A stretch of 15,096 nt of DNA, taken from the NCBI GenBank assembly GCA_964439815.1, contig CAYTPO010000174.1, forward strand, positions 1-15,096, written 5' to 3'. A program made the translations under genes and the position numbers. The first letter of the stretch is position 1, and each line of letters begins with the position of its first letter. Positions 1-6,770 of this stretch are shown here, one piece after another. The stretch comes from JALSHZ01 sp964439815 (GTDB lineage Bacteria; Pseudomonadota; Gammaproteobacteria; UWMA-0217). Below the pieces are notes generated by a model. That model was not told where the DNA came from. It made no database searches and was given only the letters and a program-made list of their open reading frames with translations.

Positions 1-12
1 GACAGGCTCCTA
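1..12. mobile_element. End of a MITE-like element, cut by the window edge
   Basis: The first 13 bases (GACAGGCTCCTAG) are identical to 14333-14345, the right terminus of the small inverted-repeat element between fliK and fliL. The inverted-repeat end would be 1-10, followed by the dinucleotide TA at 11-12. Only this end is visible, so the element's length, orientation and completeness are unknown. The call rests on a short exact match and depends on the fuller copy downstream. Confidence 0.5.
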
Positions 13-195
13 GGTTTGTGTTGCCGCCTTTCACTACCGAAAAAAATGACTTGCCCCTTCGCAATGACAACACTTCCCGGAGAAGGAACTGTGACCTGCA
101 TTCACAATAAACCTGCAGCGCGAATACTTCCCCTCCCCTTCATCCCGAAAGCATGTGCTTCCATCCCGGGAGTGGAAAATATCGATGAATGGCGC

Positions 196-222
196 TAATG
201 CAAACCTGCCTTTCGTCGATAA
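196..222 (+). promoter_or_regulatory. FliA (sigma28)-type promoter of fliC
   Basis: TAAT at 196-199, a 15-base spacer, then GTCGATAA at 215-222. The known sigma28 consensus is TAAA-N15-GCCGATAA, so the spacing is exact and 10 of 12 defined bases match. Transcription would begin near 229, leaving a leader of about 75 nt before the flagellin start. Flagellin is the standard class IV FliA target. The stretch 13-195 between the element end and this promoter shows no convincing gene or other signal. Confidence 0.75.
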
Positions 223-303
223 CCTTTTTGACCCCACGTACAAGTGTCTCCAGTCAACACTTTCGTGGTCTGAATAATACATCAGTTAAAGGGAACTAGA
301 ATA

Positions 304-1140
304 ATGCCTCAAACTATAAATACCAATATGTTTTCGCTGAATGCCCAGCGTAACCTCAACAAGTCTCAGGGCGCCATGGGTAACGCCATTCAAAGACTGT
401 CTTCCGGCTTGCGCATCAACAGCGCCAAGGACGATGCTGCCGGCCTGGCCGTCGCGGAAGGCATCACCTCCAAGATTCGCGGCCTTGATGTCGCAGCACG
501 AAACTCGAATGACGGTATCTCGCTGGCACAAACTGCGGAATCTGCACTGGGCCAGATTACCAACAACCTGCAGCGAATCCGTGAACTGGCGGTTCAATCA
601 TCAAATGGTACTCTCGGAGACACCGAACGAGGCTATCTGCAAACTGAAGTCGATGAACTCACTTCCGAAGTAAAGCGTATTGTTGATGACACCGAATTCA
701 ACGGCAACAAACTCTTTGCAGGCTCCAGCACTGTAGACATTCAGGTGGGTGCCAACAGCGGAGAGAAGATCTCCATTACAACTTCCGACCTGACCACCCT
801 CAACGCCTATAGCGGTACCATCAGCATCTCTTCCCAGTCTGATGCCGAAGCAGTACTCGATACAGCCAGTGGTTCCAGCACCGGTATGGACGCTGACATT
901 GGTAGCGTCATCAATGCCCGGTCACAAATGGGTGCGGTCCAGAATCGTTTTGAATCCGTCATCAGCAACATCAACAGCTACAAGGAAGGTCTGCAGGCGG
1001 CTCGTTCACGCATCATGGATACCGACTACGCAGAAACAACTGCAGAGCTGGCCAGAACGCAGGTACTGCAGCAGGCCGGTGTTGCCATGGTGGCTCAGGC
1101 CAACCAGTTGCCTCAGGGCGTACTGCGACTCCTGGGCTAA
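304..1140 (+). CDS. fliC: Flagellin (short D0-D1 type)
   Basis: This is the filament subunit, exported by the flagellar type III apparatus and assembled at the filament tip. The 278-aa protein has the conserved N-terminal D0/D1 region (about 1-140: INTNMFSLNAQRNL, the RLSSGLRINSAKDDAAGLA motif from residue 31, and LQRIRELAVQ at 89-98) and the C-terminal D1/D0 region (about 200-278, ending AQANQLPQGVLRLLG). The central part (about 140-200) is too short for the outer D2/D3 domains of enteric flagellins. LQRIRELAVQ closely matches the TLR5-recognised segment of gammaproteobacterial flagellins. AAAGGGA at 288-294 lies 9 bases before the ATG. A sigma28-like promoter precedes it and an intrinsic terminator follows, so it is probably monocistronic. 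No flaG lies between it and fliD, unlike in Pseudomonas. The identity is very secure. Confidence 0.98.
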   Translation: MPQTINTNMFSLNAQRNLNKSQGAMGNAIQRLSSGLRINSAKDDAAGLAVAEGITSKIRGLDVAARNSNDGISLAQTAESALGQITNNLQRIRELAVQSSNGTLGDTERGYLQTEVDELTSEVKRIVDDTEFNGNKLFAGSSTVDIQVGANSGEKISITTSDLTTLNAYSGTISISSQSDAEAVLDTASGSSTGMDADIGSVINARSQMGAVQNRFESVISNINSYKEGLQAARSRIMDTDYAETTAELARTQVLQQAGVAMVAQANQLPQGVLRLLG

Positions 1141-1146
1141 ACGCAT

Positions 1147-1180
1147 TGACTCCCCGGCCTGAAGTATTGCGGGGGAGTCA
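1147..1180 (+). other. Stem-loop just after fliC
   Basis: TGACTCCCC (1147-1155) pairs perfectly with GGGGAGTCA (1172-1180) around a 16-base loop, starting 6 bases after the stop codon. No T-run follows, so it is not a standard intrinsic terminator. It may protect the 3' end of the fliC message or assist the stronger terminator at 1268-1292. Confidence 0.5.
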
Positions 1181-1267
1181 CTTGCAGTAAAAGGCTCCAA
1201 TGATCAGGAGGAGCTTCAATAATAACAATATGGAACGACTGATAAAAATAACAACAGGTCACATTAT

Positions 1268-1292
1268 CCGGGGCTTGTCCCCGGTTTCTTTT
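1268..1292 (+). terminator. Rho-independent terminator of fliC
   Basis: CCGGGG (1268-1273), the 5-base loop CTTGT, then CCCCGG (1279-1284), followed at once by TTTCTTTT (1285-1292). A six-pair all-GC stem with a U-rich tail is a classic intrinsic terminator. It separates the flagellin transcript from the fliD promoter that begins 16 bases later. Confidence 0.85.
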
Positions 1293-1307
1293 AAGTGACC
1301 AACAGAC

Positions 1308-1323
1308 TGGCGCATTTATTGCT
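1308..1323 (+). promoter_or_regulatory. Sigma54 (RpoN)-type promoter of fliD-fliS-fliT
   Basis: TGGCGC at 1308-1313 and TTGCT at 1319-1323 place GG (1309-1310) and GC (1321-1322) exactly 10 bases apart, as in the known TGGCAC-N5-TTGCA consensus. The start would fall near 1334, giving a leader of about 22 nt. The site lies between the fliC terminator and fliD, and fliD is RpoN-dependent in related polar-flagellum systems. A FleQ or FleR enhancer site for it was not identified. Confidence 0.7.
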
Positions 1324-1355
1324 CCACATGAATAACAGTTATCGAGGTCAATAAA

Positions 1356-2636
1356 ATGGCGGAAATCTCAGGTTCAAGTATCGATGTTCAATCCATTGTT
1401 TCAGGATTGATGGATATCGAGCGACGCCCCATCAAGAAACTGGAAGCCAAAACCTCGGAAACACAATCACGAATCAGTGCCCTGGGTGATTTGAAGAGCG
1501 CTATCTATAAACTGGAGTCTGCGGCTGCCGATTTGCAAAAACCCGGCACGCTGGCAAAATTTACCGTCAACTCCAGCGATGATTCGGTGCTGGACGCTAC
1601 CGTGACAACACTGGATACCAACGAGAATCACCAGATCGAGGTGGAAAAACTGGCAACCACCCACCGGCTTGCTTCCCAGCAGACCTACGCTACAAGCAAG
1701 GACTCGGTTGGCGCTGGCACCTATCACTATGAAGTAGGTGGTGAAGGCTTTGACATCACACTCGACCCTGGCAAGGACAGCCTGACGGATCTCAAGAATG
1801 CCATCAATCGTTCTCCGGCCAACAAGGGTCTGACCGCATCGATCATTCAGGTCGATGATGGCTACAAATTCGTACTGTCGGCGCAGAAATCCGGCACAAC
1901 CAATGCCCTATCGGCAGACGGCTCCTGGGATGAAATTTCTCCGGCGACGGATGCAACGATTCATGTGGATGGCATCGAGATTCATCCTTCCAGCAATACG
2001 CTGACCGATGTCATCCCGGGTATCAAGCTCGAATTGAAATCCATTGGAACCACCGAGCTTTCAACCGCCGCAGACAAGGAGGCCATGCTCGACAGCATGC
2101 AGGCCTTTGCCGATGCCTACAACAACCTGCAGCACACCATGGAGCGCCTGGACAGTGGCAAGCTCAAGGGTGAAGGCCTTTCGCTCTCCATCGAATCTGC
2201 CATACGCAACAAGTTCTTTGGTGAGTATGAAAGTACCGAAGGTAAAAACAGTTCGGTATTCGAGTTTGGCCTGACATTCGACAAGGAAGGCACATTGAGC
2301 ATCGACCAGAGCAAGTTCGAAGATGCCATCGACTCCAACTTCTTTGGACTCTACAATTTTTTTACCGCAGATGAAGGCTTCAGCGCCCAGCTCAAATCCT
2401 CTCTCAAGGATCTGACCAGCTCCGATGGCCTGATCGACGGTCGCAAAGACAGCTATTACGACAGAATCGACACCTACAACCGGCAAACCGACCGTCTGGA
2501 ACTGCGCATGACCGCGCTGAGAGCCCGCTACATGAAGACCTATTCGGAACTGGACGCGTTGCTGGGCTCAGTGAGCAATACCAGCACGTCACTGGCTCAG
2601 CAACTTGGCTCATTGACCAACAACTCTAGAAACTAA
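1356..2636 (+). CDS. fliD: Flagellar filament cap protein FliD (HAP2)
   Basis: FliD forms the cap at the filament tip that folds incoming flagellin into place. The 426-aa protein starts with the FliD_N pattern (ISGSSIDVQSIVSGLMDIERRPIKKLE at about 4-30, followed by a predicted helix). It ends in the FliD_C region, with a heptad-like helix at about 375-425 containing RLELRMTALRARYMKTYSELDALL and the terminal QQLGSL. The middle (about 100-210) is beta-rich and variable. It is somewhat shorter than the usual 450-480 aa, consistent with the small flagellin. GAGG at 1344-1347 lies 8 bases before the ATG. FliS follows after 11 bases, and fliS and fliT complete an apparent three-gene operon from the sigma54-like promoter at 1308. 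Confidence 0.96.
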   Translation: MAEISGSSIDVQSIVSGLMDIERRPIKKLEAKTSETQSRISALGDLKSAIYKLESAAADLQKPGTLAKFTVNSSDDSVLDATVTTLDTNENHQIEVEKLATTHRLASQQTYATSKDSVGAGTYHYEVGGEGFDITLDPGKDSLTDLKNAINRSPANKGLTASIIQVDDGYKFVLSAQKSGTTNALSADGSWDEISPATDATIHVDGIEIHPSSNTLTDVIPGIKLELKSIGTTELSTAADKEAMLDSMQAFADAYNNLQHTMERLDSGKLKGEGLSLSIESAIRNKFFGEYESTEGKNSSVFEFGLTFDKEGTLSIDQSKFEDAIDSNFFGLYNFFTADEGFSAQLKSSLKDLTSSDGLIDGRKDSYYDRIDTYNRQTDRLELRMTALRARYMKTYSELDALLGSVSNTSTSLAQQLGSLTNNSRN

Positions 2637-2647
2637 AGGATTAGATC

Positions 2648-3058
2648 ATGTTATCCCAAAACATCAATGGCGCCGCTGCCTACCATTCCATCGGAGCGGA
2701 AAGCAGCATCGAAAACGCCGATCAGCACAAGCTGGTGGAAATGCTTTTCAGCGGTGCAATTACCAAGATCAATCTTGCGAAGTCCCATATGGAGATGAAC
2801 AACACGCTTAACAAGGGCAAGACCATCGGCGAAGTCATCTCCATAGTCGAAGAACTCAGACGCACCCTGAACATGGAGCAAGGTGGCGAACTCGCTGTCA
2901 ATCTCCATGACCTGTATGAATACATGAAATCAAGATTGCTCCAGGCCAACCTCAAGAATGATGGAGAAATGCTCGACGAAGTAAAAAACCTGCTGGGCAA
3001 GCTGCTTGACGGCTGGAAGAGCATCCCGGAAAGCACTCGCAAGGAGTTTTCCGCCTGA
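2648..3058 (+). CDS. fliS: Flagellin export chaperone FliS
   Basis: FliS binds the C-terminal D0 segment of flagellin in the cytoplasm, preventing early polymerisation and delivering it to the export gate. The 136-aa length is typical. The N terminus shows the family pattern of an AYHSIGAESSIENADQHKLVEMLFSGAI-like first helix (about 10-38), and the remainder is a helical bundle with charged faces. AAAGGA at 2635-2640, overlapping the fliD stop codon, is its ribosome binding site, 7 bases before the ATG. This implies coupled expression with fliD. fliT follows 17 bases later. Confidence 0.95.
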   Translation: MLSQNINGAAAYHSIGAESSIENADQHKLVEMLFSGAITKINLAKSHMEMNNTLNKGKTIGEVISIVEELRRTLNMEQGGELAVNLHDLYEYMKSRLLQANLKNDGEMLDEVKNLLGKLLDGWKSIPESTRKEFSA

Positions 3059-3075
3059 ACCACAAAGGAGCCAGC

Positions 3076-3384
3076 ATGAAATTCAGGGACATCATCTCGG
3101 GACTGGAATCAACCTCGGAACTCATGTTCCAGGCGGCGGACAACGCAGCCTGGGACGAAGTCGCCAGCCTGGATCGGCGACGCGTTCATCTGCTGGCAGC
3201 CATGACCGCCGCCGAAGAGCATGACCTGACGGAGCAGATTAGGGGGCAGATCGACAGAATCATGGATCTGGACAATCTCGTGCTGCAAATCATCAGCAAG
3301 GCAAAGACAGCGAAAAAGCAGGCATCAGCCTCCAGCCAAACCCGGCAACAGGTTGGCCTACAAATGTATTCCCAAGCACCCTAA
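3076..3384 (+). CDS. fliT: FliT-like flagellar chaperone
   Basis: This small 102-aa protein is predicted to be mostly helical (about 1-85), with a basic, Ser/Gln-rich tail (KTAKKQASASSQTRQQ). Size, charge pattern and position directly after fliS match FliT-type proteins, which are chaperones of the cap FliD. In enterics FliT also acts on the master regulator FlhDC, which is not expected here. AAAGGAG at 3064-3070 lies 5 bases before the ATG. Sequence conservation in this family is weak, so the call rests largely on context (fliD-fliS-fliT). It is the last gene before a long gene-free gap, so probably the end of the operon. Confidence 0.8.
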   Translation: MKFRDIISGLESTSELMFQAADNAAWDEVASLDRRRVHLLAAMTAAEEHDLTEQIRGQIDRIMDLDNLVLQIISKAKTAKKQASASSQTRQQVGLQMYSQAP

Positions 3385-3426
3385 CAGCATCATCACCCCA
3401 TTTTGACGACTTGACGAGTAGCTATT

Positions 3427-3590
3427 CTGCTTCCCCGGCACTACGCTCCCCCCTCCATCCCCACCCGGGAACGAAACCTCATCCACAGCCTCCACCAGCT
3501 GAAACCACCACCCTCTCTACAACACCAAAAACCGGGTAATTCCCCGGATTGCTTCCCCGCCACCATCACGCCACCACATCTCAGCTTCCT
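3427..3590 (+). terminator. Candidate Rho-utilisation (rut) region after fliT
   Basis: The + strand is strikingly rich in C and poor in G over about 160 bases. Line 3481-3540, for example, has about 25 C and 6 G, with few possible stems. Long unstructured C>G stretches directly after the last gene of an operon are the known signature of Rho-dependent termination. No intrinsic terminator with a T-run was found after fliT, which supports this reading. It is an inference from composition only. Confidence 0.45.
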
Positions 3591-3657
3591 CTGCGCAATT
3601 TTCTTAAAAAACATGAACTTGCCTGCAAACCTCTGCCGCTCATGCCGGCGTCTGAAA

Positions 3658-3676
3658 GCCGTCTTGTGCAGACGGC
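3658..3676 (+). other. Strong hairpin in the fliT-fleQ gap
   Basis: GCCGTCT (3658-3664) pairs with AGACGGC (3670-3676) across a 5-base loop. Only a weak T-rich tail (TGATTTATTG) follows, so terminator function is uncertain. It could be part of the fleQ leader or the 3' end of the upstream transcript. Confidence 0.4.
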
Positions 3677-3690
3677 GGTGATTTATTGAC

Positions 3691-3722
3691 GGATGACAGG
3701 GAAAACGCGAACCCTGTCATTC
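3691..3722 (+). terminator. Hairpin, possible weak terminator
   Basis: ATGACAGGG (3693-3701) pairs perfectly with CCCTGTCAT (3712-3720) around a 10-base loop. A G-T wobble and a G-C pair extend the stem at 3691-3692 / 3721-3722. The following bases are C-rich rather than T-rich, so it is at best a pause or weak terminator. TGACAGGG could alternatively pair with CCTTGTCA at 3724-3731, giving two competing folds. Confidence 0.35.
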
Positions 3723-3891
3723 CCCTTGTCAGGCAATACCAACTACTATTCCTCACGTGGTCATGGAGACGGCAGATTGCTTCCGCTGCAACGCCTTTCC
3801 GCAGCAGGGCAAGCGGTGATAAATCACCCTGTTAACGGGATCACATACCAATAAACGGATTTACTCTGCCAGTGCAAGGAGCCAGGCGCTT

Positions 3892-5301
3892 ATGACGCAA
3901 CACAGCGTATTGATAATAGGAGAGCATCGTCAAAGCAATATAAAAATTGCTTCAATGATGGAGTTCCTGGAAATTACCCCAAGCGTCACGGATATCGAAG
4001 GTGCCAGAAGCATTCTCAGCCAGCAGGTATCCTTTTCCGCTTATGTGCTGGTATGCGACAGCTACCAGAGCTTCAGTGAAACCATCAAGCGTGTTCCACT
4101 CCTCAGCCAATTGCAGCCATCATTACTGTTTACCAGCAATGACAGGCAACCTGCCGCAGACCTGCCCTTGCCGGAAGGCTTTACCGCGCACTTGCCGCTG
4201 GCATGTACCTACCGGCAACTGCGTACCGAACTGGAAGCTGCCGGATTGCATTCCAGCACCGGAAACATGTCACGACGCAAACGGCAGACCCTGCAATCAC
4301 TCGAAGGCAGCAGCGCCTCTATCAACCATATCAAGTCACTGATCGGCAAGGTGGCCGGCACCGAAGCCAGCGTGCTGATCCTGGGAGAATCGGGAACCGG
4401 CAAGGAGCTGGTGGCACGCGGCATCCATCGACTCTCGGACCGCGCCGACAAACCCTTTGTACCAGTCAACTGTGGCGCAATTCCCAGGGATCTGCTGGAA
4501 AGCGAACTCTTTGGCCATGAAAAAGGGGCGTTTACCGGTGCCATATCTGCCCGTATCGGTCGCTTCGAGATGGCAGAAGGTGGCACCCTGTTTCTGGATG
4601 AAATCGGCGACATGGATTTCAACATGCAGGTCAAATTACTCCGTGTACTGCAGGAAAAGACCTTTGAGCGTATTGGCAGCAACAAGTCTCAGGTAGCCGA
4701 CGTTCGCATCATTGCCGCAACCCACAATAATCTGGAGCAGGCAATTGCCGACGGCAAGTTCCGTGAGGATCTTTTTTACCGTCTGAACGTATTCCCCATC
4801 GAGATGCCCCCCTTGCGCACCCGCAAGGATGATATTCCGGCACTGGCAGAATCCATGATTCGCAGGCTGGCCAATGAACGTGGCCAGTTTTCACTGCACC
4901 GCAGCACTTATGAAGTGTTGATGACCTACAGCTGGCCGGGCAACGTGCGTGAGCTGGCCAACCTGATCGAGCGTCTGCGCATACTCTACCCTGGCAAGGA
5001 GGTCATGCCGCTGGATCTGCCACCCCGCTATCTCGGCGCATCGAACATTGAACCGGAAGAGACACCCAGCCCCTCCCCACCCAACGAGATCAAGGTGCCG
5101 TCGATCAACCTGGCGCTGGGGGGCTTCGACCTGAAAAACCATCTCGGCGAGATCGAACAGGACTGCATCAAGCAGGCACTGGCCATTTCGGATGGTGTCG
5201 TCGCCAGAGCAGCCAAACTGCTGAATCTCCGCCGCACGACACTGGTCGAGAAAATGCGCAAATACCATCTGGAGCGGGACGAATCCATGACCGAATGCTA
5301 A
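3892..5301 (+). CDS. fleQ: FleQ/FlrA-type flagellar master regulator (sigma54 activator)
   Basis: FleQ is an AAA+ enhancer-binding protein that, with RpoN, switches on early flagellar operons. In relatives it is antagonised by c-di-GMP and FleN. The 469-aa protein has a FleQ-type atypical receiver (about 5-115), where VLIIGEH lacks the usual acidic pair. The AAA+ domain carries Walker A GESGTGKE 165-172, the sigma54-contact loop GAFTGA 212-217, Walker B GTLFLDEIGDM 231-241 and an arginine-finger region about 291-309. A Fis-type helix-turn-helix lies at about 435-458 (VVARAAKLLNLRRTTLVEKMRKY). AAGGAG at 3876-3881 precedes the ATG by 10 bases. Oddity: in the segment LQSLEG before the AAA+ domain, Gln135 occupies the position of the Arg needed for c-di-GMP binding in FleQ and FlrA. 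Arg176, the second known contact, is kept. fleR follows with no fleS between. Confidence 0.93.
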   Translation: MTQHSVLIIGEHRQSNIKIASMMEFLEITPSVTDIEGARSILSQQVSFSAYVLVCDSYQSFSETIKRVPLLSQLQPSLLFTSNDRQPAADLPLPEGFTAHLPLACTYRQLRTELEAAGLHSSTGNMSRRKRQTLQSLEGSSASINHIKSLIGKVAGTEASVLILGESGTGKELVARGIHRLSDRADKPFVPVNCGAIPRDLLESELFGHEKGAFTGAISARIGRFEMAEGGTLFLDEIGDMDFNMQVKLLRVLQEKTFERIGSNKSQVADVRIIAATHNNLEQAIADGKFREDLFYRLNVFPIEMPPLRTRKDDIPALAESMIRRLANERGQFSLHRSTYEVLMTYSWPGNVRELANLIERLRILYPGKEVMPLDLPPRYLGASNIEPEETPSPSPPNEIKVPSINLALGGFDLKNHLGEIEQDCIKQALAISDGVVARAAKLLNLRRTTLVEKMRKYHLERDESMTEC

Positions 5302-5341
5302 TCCAGACCCGGACAACCACACGGTACTCAATAAAGAACAC

Positions 5342-5362
5342 CTTCCGCCAGGATTGCGGAAG
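5342..5362 (+). other. Hairpin in the fleQ-fleR gap
   Basis: CTTCCGC (5342-5348) pairs perfectly with GCGGAAG (5356-5362) around a 7-base loop, 10 bases before the fleR Shine-Dalgarno. No T-run follows. It may be an attenuator, a processing site or an mRNA-stability element between two regulators. The 86-base gap (5302-5387) is far too short to hold a fleS remnant and shows no recognisable one. Confidence 0.4.
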
Positions 5363-5387
5363 CTCATTACTAAGGGAGCAGTAACAC

Positions 5388-6740
5388 ATGTCGCAAAGAC
5401 GGATACTCATCGTTGGTGAACAAAAGCTTTATGTAAAAGCACTCGCCGATACATTGGCCTCGTATCAGCACCAGGTCGATACAATCAGTGACAGCGGGGC
5501 TGCCATCGGACAGCTGGAAAAACAGGCTTACGATCTCCTGCTTTGTGAAGAATCGATGACCCCGGTCAGCGGGCGGGAACTGCTGCAACTCACGCACAGT
5601 ATGCTGCCGGAGCTGCCGGTTGTACTGATGACCGATTTCGGCACCGTGGAGCGGGCTGTCAGTGCCATGCGGGAAGGTGCTGCCGATTATCTGGTCAAGC
5701 CCATCGATACCGAGTTCCTGCTGGAGCTGGTCGCCCGGGTAACACGCGACACCGAACCCAAACCCCCCAGCGATGACATCATCGCCAAGGACCCCTACTC
5801 CCTGGAACTGCTCAAGCTTGCCCGCAAGGTGGCTGCCAATGAAGTCTCGGTACTGATCAGCGGCGAAAGTGGCACCGGCAAGGAGGTACTGGCGCGCTAT
5901 ATCCACAAGCATTCACCGCGCCATGCCCACCCCTTTGTCGCCATCAACTGTGCAGCCATTCCCGAGAACATGCTCGAAGCCGTACTGTTCGGCCATGAAA
6001 AAGGCGCCTATACCGGCGCCATTCAGTCCAACCCGGGCAAATTCGAAATGGCCCAGGGTGGCACACTGCTGCTCGATGAGATCTCGGAAATGGATCTAGG
6101 CCTGCAAGCCAAGCTCCTGCGTGTCCTGCAGGAACGCGAAGTGGAGCGTCTTGGCGGTCGCAAGACCATCAGCCTGGATGTCCGCGTGCTGGCAACCACC
6201 AACCGCCGCCTGGCTGAAGAAGTCTCCATGGGCAACTTCCGTGAAGACCTCTACTACCGGCTGAACGTCTTCCCCATGCGCCTGGCACCATTGCGCGACC
6301 GCATTGCCGATATCCTGCCTCTGGCCAGGCAGATGGTGCGTTTGCATACCATGGTCGGACAGGCCGAGCCCACACTGACCGAAGAAGCCGGCGAACTGCT
6401 CGAGGGATATCCCTGGCCGGGCAACGTCCGCGAACTCGGCAATGTCATCCAGCGTGCTCTGGTACTCTGCAACGGCTACGAAATCCGCGCCGAAGACCTG
6501 CATTTCGAGGCAACCTCGACCCTGCAGTCCAACCTCTCCGGCGCCATCGTACCCGGCATGGAGCAGAGCAACCTCACCACCGACATGAAGTCGCATGAAT
6601 TCGATCTGATCCTGAAAGCCTTGCAGAACGGCAACGGCAGCCGCAAGAAAGCCGCCGAACAGCTGGGCATCAGCCCCCGCACGCTGCGCTACAAGCTTGC
6701 AAAAATGCGCGAACGCGGGATCGAACTGCCCGCCGCCTGA
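5388..6740 (+). CDS. fleR: FleR/FlrC-type sigma54 response regulator with degenerate receiver
   Basis: FleR activates second-tier flagellar genes with RpoN, and in relatives FleS phosphorylates its receiver. This 450-aa protein has a receiver-like domain (about 4-118), an AAA+ domain (Walker A GESGTGKE 159-166, GAYTGA 206-211, Walker B GGTLLLDEISEM 224-235, arginine-finger region about 285-303) and a Fis-type helix-turn-helix (about 415-443, ending RTLRYKLAKMRERG). The switch Thr82 and Lys104 are kept. The usual acidic pair is Gly10-Glu11, and the phospho-acceptor Asp is replaced by Glu54 (DLLLCEESM where DLVLLDxxM is expected). This resembles a phosphomimetic, phosphorylation-independent form, fitting the absence of fleS. 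AAGGGAG at 5372-5378 lies 9 bases before the ATG. It is clearly FleR/NtrC-class by position before fliE. fleR is preferred over fleQ because of the GAYTGA loop and canonical-length receiver. Confidence 0.9.
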   Translation: MSQRRILIVGEQKLYVKALADTLASYQHQVDTISDSGAAIGQLEKQAYDLLLCEESMTPVSGRELLQLTHSMLPELPVVLMTDFGTVERAVSAMREGAADYLVKPIDTEFLLELVARVTRDTEPKPPSDDIIAKDPYSLELLKLARKVAANEVSVLISGESGTGKEVLARYIHKHSPRHAHPFVAINCAAIPENMLEAVLFGHEKGAYTGAIQSNPGKFEMAQGGTLLLDEISEMDLGLQAKLLRVLQEREVERLGGRKTISLDVRVLATTNRRLAEEVSMGNFREDLYYRLNVFPMRLAPLRDRIADILPLARQMVRLHTMVGQAEPTLTEEAGELLEGYPWPGNVRELGNVIQRALVLCNGYEIRAEDLHFEATSTLQSNLSGAIVPGMEQSNLTTDMKSHEFDLILKALQNGNGSRKKAAEQLGISPRTLRYKLAKMRERGIELPAA

Positions 6741-6770
6741 TATCAGCAGCCAATCAAAGGGAGGTTTGCA

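Larger units (their letters stand above)
3385..3891 (+). other. 507-base gene-free gap between fliT and fleQ
   Basis: I see no coding region here on either strand. The gap holds a C-rich, G-poor stretch (about 3427-3590), hairpins at 3658-3676 and 3691-3722, and an interrupted palindrome GGTGA-TAAA-TCACC at 3815-3828, 63 bases before the fleQ start. No sigma70 or sigma54 promoter for fleQ can be called with confidence. A promoter must lie here if the upstream transcript ends, since fleQ homologues are transcribed from their own promoter. Confidence 0.6.

Noticed and set aside
16..198. 60-aa open frame upstream of fliC
   Set aside because: No ribosome binding site, no recognisable protein pattern, and it abuts the sigma28 promoter; it looks like a chance frame.
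1230..1298. 22-codon frame after the orphan Shine-Dalgarno
   Set aside because: It is spaced too far from AGGAGG and contains the fliC intrinsic terminator stem.
3815..3828. CRP/Vfr site upstream of fleQ
   Set aside because: GGTGA-TAAA-TCACC has a 4-base centre, whereas CRP/Vfr sites need TGTGA-N6-TCACA; it is kept only as an interrupted palindrome.
5243..5258. Sigma54-like TGG-N10-GC site for fleR inside fleQ
   Set aside because: The bases TGGTCGAGAAAATGCG have correct spacing but poor match beyond GG and GC, and they encode the conserved LVEKMRK helix of FleQ, so coding constraint explains them.
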